Both the position numbers and the translations under genes were made by a program. Shown here in pieces: positions 34,831 through 46,613 of a stretch of DNA of 64,000 bases. The stretch spans positions 868,001 to 932,000 of the forward strand of contig JAXBDG010000017.1 in assembly GCA_036320915.1 (NCBI GenBank), given 5' to 3'. The notes beneath the pieces are model-generated. The model saw only the letters and a program-made list of their open reading frames with translations. It made no database searches and had not been told where the DNA came from. The first letter of the stretch is position 1. Each line of letters opens with the position of its first letter. The stretch is from Linnemannia elongata. Lineage: Eukaryota; Mortierellomycota; Mortierellomycetes; Mortierellales; Mortierellaceae.

Positions 34831-35482
34831 AAAAAGTGCTTTGTAGTTGAGGAGGAGGGTGTCGTATACACCTTTTGTTGTGTAGAGCTACAGCTACTTC
34901 TTTTTTTTTCGACTTTCCCTGGATCTCTCTTTTTAGATGATGGTCGGGGAGGGAGGGGATAGGGAGTGGTTTTTTTGCTTCTACAGAATAACAATAACGA
35001 TACCATGAGGGCTACCTTGTATGCCCTCCAAATAAAGCATTCATTCACACATACATGCATATGCTATTCGATTCAATGTACTTTCCCATGCCGTCGCAGG
35101 AACAAATATCCGCGAGATCCCGTAGAAAATTACGACAAAAGCTACAGTACATCAGGCATAGTTAAAGAAGTGAATGCTTGTTTTGTTTGATTATTGGATA
35201 CATGATTATGTGAATAGGTATGTGGGTGACAAACCCTTCCCCCTTTGTATTACCAGAGTACAAACATAAGGGATGAATAAGGGAGAGAATGAGAGAATGA
35301 GAGAAAAGGAATATTGGTACGAGTCTACATGTACGAAGGGTCCAGACTTGTTGGGAATCGTCGCGTGTCGCTGTCTATCATTGTGGAGTGGTGGGTGGGT
35401 GGGCGTGAACGGGGTTCCAAGTTTAAGGAGTGCAGGAGAACGAGAAAAAGGGAAAAGTTAAAAAGCATACAATTAGAAGGGA
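34831..35482. other. Convergent 3' region between lipase and DENN genes
   Basis: Both neighbouring genes end here. AATAAAG at about 35030 is a plausible lipase polyadenylation signal. No gene seen. Confidence 0.5.
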
Positions 35483-35979
35483 TCAGAGGCGGAACGAGTC
35501 TGAGTACGTTGAGAAAGTATCAAGCGAAAGGTATGTGTCTCAGGGGTGAGTGGGAGGATGAGGAGTTGGGAAGTATAGAGGTATTTACCATAGACTTGAA
35601 TATCTCCAGAGGGAGGGATCGCCTTTACGGTTCCTTGCACCCCATAGCTTGGATCCTGTTATTGAATCGAATATACATTCCACGTGCGAAGACAAAAAGT
35701 AAAGAAAATGGTTAGAGAACGAATACTAGCCTTTGAATAGCCTTTTGCTTTTCATTCTTTTTGTCAAGGCGAACACTTACATCCAGGAACTTGGTCTCCT
35801 CCTTGCCAAGTCGGAACCGGGACCGATTGATCTTGGCCTTGATGACCTCGTCAAAGAACATGATCTCTGGGTCTCCAGGCGAACGATCGACTCTGTCCTG
35901 CACAAACTGAACAAACGCCTGCGACTCTGTGAATACCGACATGAATGGCTATATACATATGAATAAGACAAAACATGTT

Positions 35980-36014
<35 letters not shown>

Positions 36015-39000
36015 ACATGCATGTAATACAAAAGTGTTAGAAAACAATAGCTACTTGAAGAAATTTGTTGGCGCAGATGCAGCAACATTAACAGAAAAGG
36101 TACATGAGTAGTAATGCCAATCACATGCAAGTAGCCTTTTTGAAAAACAAGAAGAGAAAACAAGGAGAGAACAGCTTACCCTAGCTTCTTTGTCCACGCC
36201 TTTCATAAACACATCCCGATGGAAGGTTACAGTGTCGCTATGAGTGCTTCCTTCAGTTCCATTACGAGCACGCGTCAATGGCTGAGAAGTAGGCTGGGGT
36301 GGTCGTTGGGCAACAGGAGACGCCTGCTGCTGCTGTTGTTGCTGGTTGTAGTAGGCTGACTGATGTATCTGATCCAGGTTGGTTGAGTTCCTGTTGCTGG
36401 AAGGTGACAAGACCGCAGATCCCTTCGTGCTACCTCCTCCGTTGCCTCCTGGACCGTTTACATTACTGCTAGCAACTTGCGCATAACTCTTGCCCGCCCA
36501 TCTCTGAAAGCTCGCCCAGGAAAGCCGGTCTCGGCCACCGTTGAGGCTGCCCTCCCTTTCGTTTTCGCTACCGCTGTTTGATGGTTGCTTCCTGTGGCCC
36601 AGACTGCGTGGGCTGGCATGTGGGGGAGGAGTGTGTTGTGGCTGTTGCTGCTGTTGCTGCTGTTGGTGTTGATGTTGTTGATGTTGTTGTTGATGGAAGG
36701 ACTGATGTTGACTTTGTTGCTGTAATGCAGCTCCTGCCAGGATGCCAGATCGGTAGCCCTTCAATAGCCCCGCCCACATCTGGAGAACACTCCAACAGAC
36801 GCCCGACTCATCAAACCCGCGAGGAACACATGGGTACAGCAGCTCGTCCAGACATCCTGCATGAACATAGAGCGAGCATCCCTCGCAACGATGAACCTCA
36901 TTGTGTGGCGCCAGACCTCGGGAGCAGATACCGCATCGACCGTTCAAAAGTGACAGCGGCACTGGCGTATGGATGGGCAAAAGCACATGTCCTTCGATTG
37001 TGATCGGCGTCGCTTTCTCCTGATCCGTCGATCCTCCTCCATGACCACCAACCAAAAGCCCGTCATCATCAGAATAACCATTAAGATGATGGCCATGACT
37101 CATTGCGTTGGATGAAGAAGGGGCTCCATTGATACTGGCCATAGTCGAGATGGGCGATTTCGACAGGATACTCGAGGTAGTCGAATCGATCGACGTGAAC
37201 GAGGCACGATGTGTCAATCCAGGTCCATCATAGTTGCTATTGATTGTCACCGAGGTCATATGCGTGCTATGGCGACTGTTGTTTCGTGAAATGCCGCTGT
37301 TCGGATGACTGGGTGGCATGGTTGCAGAGTTGGCAATCTGGTTGTTGCTGGTGGCGGTGTTGGTGTTGGTGTTGTTGCCCTCCTGTCTCTTGGATGTTTC
37401 CAGTAGGCTGGCGCGTGCCCTGGCAGGCGAGAGGACTTTTCTCGAGTTTGTCTTGAACGAGTCCGACGTACTCTATTATTCGAATCGTTTTAAATGGAGT
37501 TAATCGACAATTATAAACATAAGAAATCCTGGGGCGTTACGGGAGGGTTCTTACATGGTGAGACAGAGGAGACATATCCTGCATTGAGTCTGACGGCGCC
37601 ATCGAGTGCTAAAATGAAGTAGACAGTGAAAAACGTCAGTCTTCTTGCCAAGGGATTTTCTCGCTCAGGCACAATGTTGCGGACGTGAGCATTATATGTT
37701 ACCTTGGACATTCTGGAAGCAGCATCACTCTTTTGATCCAGCGTATCCTCAGAGGATGACCTAACCATGCCTCCAACAGTTGTCAAGGATGTCCTTGAAT
37801 CTTGGTTCTGCATCATCAGACGCTGCTGCTGCTGTTGCTGCTCGGACATGACCAACGGCAAACTCTCCAAAGTCGAGCTCTTCTTGACCTGACCAGCATA
37901 AGACGGCACATTCGGTAAAGGACCGTGGTCACGAGACGTCGACGCCGTAGAGATGGAAGAAGAGTTGGCAGCAGACGCAACGCGAGGATCGCCATGAACA
38001 GTCGACCGATCTCCTGGTCCACCAGGAACTGCAGGAAGAGGTCGTTTATTCCAGCGAGGTGCTCTCGAGACGCCACAAAAGAGTGTCAATCGTGAGTGGG
38101 GGAATGCCTCCTGGACGTAGACTGGAGGTCCTAGTGCTGGATTTTGAACCGCGGCTGAGCGTTTAATGGCTGATGTGGGCGCGTATTGTTCCAGGGATTG
38201 AATAAGTTTTCGACGTTGGCGTGGGGGGAGTGGAGTTGGTGCTAGTTGTACGTTGATTGTTCCCTTGTCCAGATCCACGACACATGCCTACATATGGAGG
38301 GGGGTATGTTATTAGTACTGTATGTTATGCAGCAGTGGGCCACAATGTCAAGACATTTATCGTCATGTTTGTCTTACGTCTTCCGGTGGAAAATCAGGGT
38401 CTCGACTTTTGCGCTCAACTCCGATGATATATGGCACAGGTGCCTGGAGACAGGTCATGAGGGCTGAGGGCAAGATTGGGATGTAGACACCTTGCCAGTA
38501 GAGTGGAAACAGCAAGTAAAGGAAACTCTCGCTGGCAAGTGTCAGCATTCCCAAGTACGAGGACAAAAAGATGATCTTCCCCTCCGACAAGATAACCTGT
38601 GCAAAAGTGACAACAAGAGTGAGTTAAGTAATGCACTCGCAGAACAAATAAAGCATCAAATGCTGAATATGTACGCCTTTACATGCCGGATTTTACCTCA
38701 ATGACCGTGACGATATCCTCAGCAGTCAGGCAACGGAAAAGAGGAAACAAGGAAAACTATTGGCGACACACAACAAAACAAGGGCGAGGTGAGCCTACTA
38801 CCGCAATTCAAATGCTTCATGACAATGGCAGCATGTGCATATTATCAACTCCTTACGTTCTTCACGATGGGGACACTGTTGAGAGCTGGTCTTGAAGCGT
38901 AAATGACTCGATTGTTGATGGTAATACCGACTTCCAGCTTCCCGAACGGGGGCAGATTAACCTCGTGGATCAAGTTCTTCACATAGCTAACATCCAGACA

Positions 39001-41981
39001 GAACAAAGCACACGTCGCATTAGAACTATCTCTTGCCACCCACCACAAGCCTAAAAAGGCTGCGACAGAACCAAATTTCTAAAAGCAATCATTGTACCTT
39101 TCAAGCCGCATGGAGCTGAGGTTCATTCCAGGATGCTCAACCCCTCCAGAGCATGCAACAACAATCGCCAGCAGCCAGTCCCGCAGAAGGTAATGATAAG
39201 GGATCGCGCTGACAAGACCAATACACCGTGGCATCCAGGCATCCTCGATTTCGACAAACAGTCCTCGCCAGGGTTTCATTTGGTCGTCCAAAAGAGTGAG
39301 CTTCTCCTCGGTGTCAGTAATCTCCCGTTCGATTTGGTTCTGTCGGGCCCTCCGTCCTAATGTCTTTTCCTCCCGAAGTTGCATCTGAAGACTCCTTAGT
39401 AGCCGTCGTTCTCGTGAGATCTTTGTCTTGATAGCTTTGGCGTACTCCATCTCGCTCTCAGACTATTGACATAGACGACGAAAGGGGTTGACGATTAGAG
39501 AGATTTCCTTCCTGTAAATACACGTTATGAGCATAATGACAAGTATGTTTACCATATGGCTTCGGGTCCATCGTTGACAGAGAATGTCCAGTTGATCGTG
39601 CATCCGTTGGGGTAGTCGCTCATACATAGTGACACACATTGCGTACGATCGACTTCCTGTCTCCTGCGTCAGCACAAACGAGTGATAGGTCATTGGCGGC
39701 TTTTCGTCCGACATTTTAAACGACAACTCCCCAGGGAAGCAGAACTAACAAGAGAACAAAACAAGGATTACATATCAGTACGGGAAGAAATGGCAAAGTG
39801 ACACAAGAAAAAACAGCGACACTTACCATGGGCAGGAAATTCGGGAAAACGTCTGAATCAGGCCAGTTGGTCTCTGGATACCGACAAGTGACCAAGGGCG
39901 AAAACGTTCGGTCGCCTGGATGGATGTCATGTTGGTCCGGTTTGGGTATAATCGATAGCCTCTTCCTCGCGGTTCTGATAGAACTCGCAGGTGTGCTCGT
40001 TCGTGCGGTAATAGTGGTATCTGAGGCGGTCGAGGGCGGTGCTGGGGATTTGGCCCGATTCCTGAGCAGCGGTGCCGCTGACTTTCCAAAGGCCTGACTT
40101 TTGAAATCCTGAAGAGATTGTGCCTGTTTGCTGTTGGTATTGTATTGTCCTGTTCCTCCTGGGATGGGATCTATGTGTTTGAGGAGGCATGGTTCATTTT
40201 GGGAGAAATTGATCCCGAATGCATCCCAGGGGAGGGCAGAAAGGAAACGAGCATATGCGTGTGTTCGAGAAAGAAAAAGAGAGAGGGAAATATAATAGTT
40301 GGTTTGTTAGTTCTCAAAAGGGATGACATTGAAAAGGAGTGGAAAGGAGCAAAAGGAGAGAGAGGAGAGAGATGTACAAACGGGAGATAAGCACGCACAC
40401 GCATGTCTGAACACATAAACACATACACACATGCGCAAAAAAAGAATACAAAAAAGAAAACGGGGAAGTGACACGCAAGGGGCGACCCAAGGTACAAAAA
40501 GGAGAGGGGGCAGGTCGGGGGACAAGCAAACGAAGGGACAAGGATGGATGGAAGGATGGATGGATGGCGATGGCCGTAATTATGACACTCCCTTTCTCAC
40601 AGAAGGGTGGTTGGGAAAGAAAAGGGTGTCCCCCCTCTCCTCATATATCTCCAATCAACCAGAATAGAACTCATCCGTGTGGACTGGAAGGTGAACGTAC
40701 CAGCTCCAGGGCGTTGTTCCTTCCTGTGCGAATGAATGCCGCCTCTACTACCAGAACCAGAGGCAACAGCAGCGGCCTCGGCCTCAGCTTCCTCTTGGAT
40801 TCCCTCGATGGTCTTGTCGAAATCCAGCCCTTCCTGTACGCATTTGAACAGAGTTCCCGCGGAGACATGGCGGTAATTGGGCTTGTGTTGAAGCATGGTT
40901 CCACCGCTTCCTCCAAGCCCTACTCCAACTCCTCCTACTCCTGCTATTCCTCCAACCACTCCTGGCTGGTGGCTCACATTGCTGACCGTCAGAATACGTC
41001 GTGGCGGTCCTATCTGTGCAGCTGCACTGGATCGTCGTGGCTGTCGAGGACGCATGGGCGGGACAGGAGCACCTATTTTAGAACGAGGGGCAGAATAGGC
41101 CAGGAATAAAAAAAATGCAAGTGGGTCAGCCTTTTTTCTTTGTCAAAAAAGGCATTGGACCTGAACAATGAACAACTCTTGAGAAAGCGGGAGTCCAAGA
41201 GTTCTGGTTATGTTTTACCTCGTTGCTGGGCGGTGCTTCTACCAGGGCTAGTAGGTTCATTTTCCGATTTTTCCAGGCTTGCGATAATGGGAGTGGGACG
41301 AATGTGTGCCATGGAGTATGATCGAGCCCGCATAGGGGCAGCTGCCGAAGATAAGCCTGCTGTTGTCTTTGTTGTTGCTGCTGTTCCCGCTACCCCGACT
41401 TGCGTCCCTGTCGCTGCTGTCGGTGCTGTCGCTGTTGCTGCAGGAGCATCCGCATCTGGTTCGTTCAACGGCCTCGTTGCGAGTATCACTTCATCTTCGT
41501 GACCTTTGGCAGTTTTGGATGGTGACGGTGCTGTGCGACCGGATTGTTGTTGTCCCTGTCCGCGTCCCTGTTGTTTCTGTTGTTGATTTTGCTGCTGGCC
41601 TTTACTCGGGCCATGCCCAGTGCTCGAGGCTGATATCAAGACCCGAGCGGAATGGTCACGACTCTGTTGTTGGATCGGAGACGAAGGTCCAAACACTGTT
41701 GAGGTCGTTGGGGTGATACCAGTGGGTAATGAGGGTGTTGTTGGAGAGCGGGGAGAACGAGGAGAACGAGGAGAACGAGGAGAGACACGGGCAGAGGGAG
41801 GGCTGGCGGGCTGTATTGTCAGAGACGGATGTGGTGGTCTCTGGTGGTTGCTATCGTCTTCAAAGACTTCGTCTTCAAACTCTTCTTCCTCGTCAGAGGG
41901 GATGAGACTGTCCTCGTCCCTGAGACCAACCATGAAGAAATAGTCTGCAATGCGTTTTGGAGTATGAGTTGTGGCCGACAT
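35483..41981 (-). CDS. DENN-domain protein with C1 zinc finger (Rab GEF-like)
   Basis: Fourteen exons give 1,542 residues: 41981-41219, 41072-40701, 40170-39827, 39744-39553, 39462-39098, 38986-38857, 38756-38697, 38596-38378, 38287-37703, 37608-37555, 37472-36180, 35948-35781, 35655-35589, 35499-35483. uDENN parts: RIADYFFMVGLRD and, after a disordered insert, CRYPETNWPDSDVFPNFLPM. cDENN runs from about residue 525 with a coiled-coil-like basic insert, then IGLVSAIPYHYLLRDWL and LTAEDIVTVIEVILSEGKI. dDENN follows. A perfect C1 finger (CX2CX4HX2CX7C, about 1190-1245) may bind diacylglycerol or membranes. DENN proteins activate Rab GTPases in vesicle traffic; the Rab here is unknown. Long Ser/Gln-rich parts look disordered. 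The last exon is tiny and least certain. Confidence 0.9.
35983..36010. repeat. GA microsatellite in a DENN-gene intron
   Basis: About 14 GA units lie inside the intron between the exons at 37472-36180 and 35948-35781, near its 3' end on the minus strand. There they read as TC and could act as an extended polypyrimidine tract. Confidence 0.9.
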
Positions 41982-43277
41982 GGTGTTTCAGTGTGAGAGG
42001 GGAAGAAGTAACGTATAGAATGAGATTCGAATGCTAGTTCAGGAGTGGGGAGGGGCGATTCAGGAATAGAGACTAGCAAAAAGAAAAAAAAAAGAAAAGA
42101 AAAGAAAAGAATGAACGAAAAAGTGTGCTGCTGTCGGTGGCCATGTCGACAGAACATACAACAATAGCAACAACACAACGGGGTCGATGCAAACACGGGA
42201 AGGAGGGACTGCATTCAGGAGAATCCAGACGGAATAAAAAAAAGGGTGAACTGTCCAAAGCACTGGCGGGACGAGAGGAGGAGGAGGAGGAGTAGGCGGG
42301 AAAAGGAGTAAAATGGAAATGTATGTGTGTGTGAACATGCTGTAAGTGATGAGGTGAGTGAGCAAAGCAGTACCCATGGGATGATAGATAAATGGGCTGT
42401 CATAAATCAATGTAAAAAGAGCATAGGTCCGTGGATTAAGGCTCAATGAGTATGATGGAGAAGAAGAACGAGAAAAAGAACAAGAAGAAAAAGAAGCAAT
42501 AGTCTTCATCATCATTGAATCCTCCTTCGTTTTCTCTATCCTAAGGCTCCAAAAAAAAAAGTCACTAGAGACGCGTTGACTGAGCTTCTTACTTGTTCGT
42601 TTGGTCACTCGACGCGTCCTGACTGGCCTGACGCGTATGTCTTGTCTCACCTTAGATTTATGTGCTGGAAGCTTGGTCATTCGAAGATGAGCGACGCATC
42701 GTACGCAGGTGTCAACGTGGTCATGTTGACTTTCGCTGTTGTGCGTGATGTATACAACCCGGAGGCACAAAGTACCTTTATATCGGGTAATCAAGTCTTT
42801 TCGTCAACCCAGAAGGACTCCCTTCCTAAAATGAATCAGAAAACCTATGAGCGAAAGCTGAAGAGAGCATTTGTGAGCATGAACAAAACAAACCAAAAAA
42901 AACCTTGTCTGAAGTGCACCACTCAGAATGCCTTGAAGAGGTAAAAAGTTCACAGTCAACACTCATTCGACACACCGCGCCTTATTATGTCTGCTCGGTT
43001 GTCAAACAGCCGATCAGATAATCATACCCTTAGGCTTTTGCCACCATTAGAGAGAAAGCAAGCGAGAGTGAAAAATAACTTTAAACCCAGGGGAAGTTGA
43101 CTGACGCTCCCAAGTCATAAAACTGTTTAAAAGGAGGAAGGGAAGCAAACTTCCCTCTTCTTTCATTGCCACTGCCAATCGACACTCTCCTTCCTCACTT
43201 TCTCCTTTTCCCTGACCACTTCCTCTCTTAAACAACACCTAACCTCTTCCTCCCACACTCTTTCACACAACTTCACA
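41982..43277. other. Divergent promoter region, DENN and VHS-GAT genes
   Basis: About 1.3 kb between two start codons facing away from each other. The left third is C/T-rich on the minus strand (DENN leader), and 43100-43270 is C/T-rich on the plus strand (VHS-GAT leader). A plus-strand frame at 42576-42944 is unrecognised and probably not coding. MluI boxes in the middle are listed separately. Confidence 0.5.
42571..42636. promoter_or_regulatory. Cluster of three MluI cell-cycle boxes (ACGCGT)
   Basis: ACGCGT occurs at 42571, 42612 and 42631, three times in 66 bp, where a random 6-mer is expected about once in 4 kb. ACGCGT is the MCB element bound by MBF (Swi6 with Mbp1-type APSES proteins) at G1/S promoters in fungi. 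It lies about 590 bp upstream of the DENN gene's ATG and 640 bp upstream of the VHS-GAT gene's ATG. Whether either gene is periodic is unknown. Confidence 0.6.
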
Positions 43278-46253
43278 ATGCGTATCTTCCCCAAAGTGAC
43301 CAACATCACCCCTGAAATTGGTACATACTCCTTCTTCTCGACTTGCTGATAGGGTGCCTTTCTGGCCATTTCCTTGGCAACCGAAACTTTGCTCATCTGG
43401 ACTTGATTCTAGAAAACCAATTCAGCTTCTCATTCCTTTCCGTTCTCTCTTAATTATTCCTCTTCAACAGAGATCCTCTGCACCCAGCCAAAGTTCTCGA
43501 CGTGGTCCTCCCTGCGTCTCCTGTGTGCCTCGGTCAACTCTATCGACGATGGGTAAGTTTCTCAGGAGCAACCTTGGCATCCCGGGGTTTCCAGCTCTAA
43601 ACAAAGTACTACCGCACGTGATGACTACACGAATTAGTGGCGTGGTGCTTATACTAATTTTTTTTCCCAACTCCACTCTCCCGCTCTCGTCATTTTTCTC
43701 CAGAGCTAAGGAGGCAGCCAAGGCACTGCGAAAGTTCCTGCGTGGAGATGTCCCTCGTCACCAGATGAATGCCATCATTGTAAGTGTGGGAAGTTCAAGA
43801 TGAATGCTCGAGCTGTTTGATCCTTTGATTTGCTTTGTGCTGCAAAATTACCCGCCTGCAGCCATGGAGGCGAAGCCGAAACACCTACACCTTATTTTCT
43901 GACTCATGTTTGGTACTGCGCTCACATCCACATCATTCGTTCTTCCTTTTTTCGTTTCTAAAGATCATCCAAGGTTTGGTCGATGGAAGCTGCTCAAGGT
44001 TCTTAGGTACAACATCAACAAATAAAAACACACACTGCCGCAGTCAGCATTGTTTTTACTCTTCAATATGTGCACTGTTACTACTCGATGATTGTGTTAC
44101 ACGTGGACAACAGTGGCCTAACCTGCCATTCCTACATTTCTCACTTGTCTGTCTCTCGTAGCCCAGTTGGCTACTACAAAGTTCGCTGCTGATATAAACT
44201 ACGTCGCCAGCTCCAAGGTAATACCCCCACCCCTGTCATTGGGGTGAGACTTGATGACGACCGGTTTGATGATGTTCAGACCACCTCGCAGTTCCTTGGG
44301 GAACAGGACTGTAAGTTAACGATCATCCATATGTCTGTCGCGTTTTAATCAACTAACTCCTTCGTCACTTCAAAATACTCTCTGTAGACCATCAACCGTC
44401 AAGTCAAGCTGTGCCTTATGGAGAGACTCGCTTCCTGGGCGCGTGCATGCTCCTCCGACCCCAGCCTTGTCCTCATCCCCAACCTCTACAACGGCCTTGT
44501 CTACGAGCAGGTCGTTCCATTTGTAAGTTACTCCTACTCGGCCTGGATCCCCACAATTATCGAGACTTGTTAAGGGTGCCGGACGCGCTTATTTATTAAC
44601 TTTGATACCCCATTATATATTACATCATATCCATAGTACGACCCAAATGCTCCTGAGCAGTACCCTGCCATTCGGCCTATGATCGTCGGTGGGCCCAACT
44701 TTATTGGAAGCCCACTCACCTCGCCCACATCCTCGGCCCCTCCTTCCAGGGCTGGATCGTTCAATACGCTTCATATTTCGCTGGTATCGTCTCTTCCTCC
44801 ATAGTCATGTTGTATTAGCACAATGGTTTATTTGCATGTGAGATATTAGGTTGACTTATCTAACCAACCGTCCTTACACTGCTTCCGTCTCCATAGACCA
44901 CTAATGAGGTCCTTCGTCACGTCGAGATGGTCAAGAACAACGCCCAAATGCTCACCGAGACGGTTTCTTTTACAGACCCTGATATCGCTACTAAGGACGA
45001 GCTCAGCCTGATCAAGGTACCTCAATGGAATGCGATAGCTACTTGGAGTAGATCAAGGCGCACTAGTATCTACTCTTTTGTTCGATGTACTTATACTCAG
45101 TATTTCATGTTGTAAATAATAGGAGTTTTTCAGGCAGTGCATGACGCTGCAGCTCGACACTCAGAAGTACCTAAGTGAGATCACTTCGAAGCCCGCATTC
45201 GACGAGATCTCCCTCGGTAAGCAGAAAAGCCGGAGAATGGATCCAAATCGTCACATCCTTGTGAGCATTATCTACTCTGCTACATGATTTTAACACATTT
45301 ATACCCTTCATTCATTCAATAGGCCAACTCTTGTACGCCAACGAGGATCTGCTCAACTCAATCAACTGCTACAACGTCTTTATGGAGAAGATCCAGCTCA
45401 AGCGCGCACTCCAACGTTCTACTTCGATCATCACCGCCACTACCACTACCCTCGCCCCCATGAGCACCACCACTCAGATGCCCATCATTCGGGGCTCTTC
45501 GGCTTCTCCACCAGCATCACCACAACAACCCACTCGTACCTCCTCTGACGAAGCTCACTTCAAGGATTTGATCGACATTGACGGTGCCGGTGTTGGATCT
45601 GGATACAGCAACGCCACTTCGGAGTACCGGGGCTCATCATCAGTAGCAGCAGCGGGATCTGCTGCATCTAAAGGCAAGACTGCCGTCTTGTCTTCTTCCC
45701 CTCCCGTGTCGTCCATTGCCGCAGCTTCGGCATCATCGGAGCCATCTTTCGATCCCTTTGCCGATGATTCCCATTTTGTTACCCATGAGTCTGATCCAGA
45801 CCGTGTCGCAACTGCCATTAGGAATGGGTAAGTTGAAAGCTTGTATTTGAAGAAAACTGAGAATAGAATTGGTAAAGAGGTTACTGATAATCAGCATGGC
45901 TATTTGCCTACGAATGGATGGTTCCTCTTTCTCGCACCATGTACGAATGAATATCTCAAATCGATTAATCCATGGTGACTTTTCTCTACTTGTAATAATA
46001 TAGAAAACGTCCGGTTCTGAATGCAAAGGAGGAGCCGCTGACTGCGCAGGAGCGGGATCTGATTCACCTCATCAAGATCCAATCCTTGTCCGAGCCCACA
46101 CGTATCGAAACTTCTACTGGTACCTCATCTTCATCATCATCCTCCGCTGCTGCCGCCGCCGCGGCAGCCGCAGCTATTGCGGCAGCTCGACCTGGTGCTA
46201 CCAGTGCTGCCAATGCACCTACCGCACTCCAAGTTGCCACGCCAGTTGTTTAG
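43278..46253 (+). CDS. LSB5: Lsb5-like VHS-GAT domain adaptor
   Basis: Eleven exons (43278-43320, 43471-43552, 43704-43779, 43964-44006, 44162-44217, 44388-44522, 44637-44783, 44897-45016, 45123-45216, 45323-45827, 46004-46253) give 516 residues. Residues 1-145 form a VHS-like superhelix (NSIDDGAKEAAKALRKFLRG, IIQGLVDGSCSRFLAQLA, QVKLCLMERLASWAR). Residues 195-290 form a GAT-like three-helix bundle (NEVLRHVEMVKNNAQML, FFRQCMTLQLDTQKYLSEI, LLYANEDLLNSINCYNVF). Yeast Lsb5 links Arf, ubiquitin and the actin regulator Las17 at endocytic sites; GGA and TOM1 share this architecture. The C-terminus is low-complexity with poly-Ser and poly-Ala. A 31-nt exon-like segment in intron 5 is left out because it breaks the frame. 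Confidence 0.83.
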
Positions 46254-46571
46254 CACTCCCACTTTGTTATTCCTTCTCGGTTCATTTCCTTCCTTTTTAT
46301 TGTTTTTTTAAGACCAGTAATCGATTCATACCCTAATGTAAATAAACAATATAAGCATTTTTCGAAGCATAACTGACATATGAGATGGAGGGAGATCTGC
46401 GTTATCGACAGGGTCCGATCGATGGTGGGAAAACAGGGGAGAGGAGGAAAGAGAAGGAAGGTGGGTGAGGTGAGGGTGTCCTTGCCTTTGGAATGTTCAC
46501 AAGAAGAAAAAAAATCTATCGAACGAAGAGACTACTGATAATCACCATTTCATGTGTTGAACAAGAAGCAC

Positions 46572-46613
<42 letters not shown>

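Noticed and set aside
44411..44599. Alternative frame through VHS-GAT exon 6
   Set aside because: The other frame gives VKLCLMERLASWAR, which fits the VHS helix and joins in phase without the 31-nt segment.
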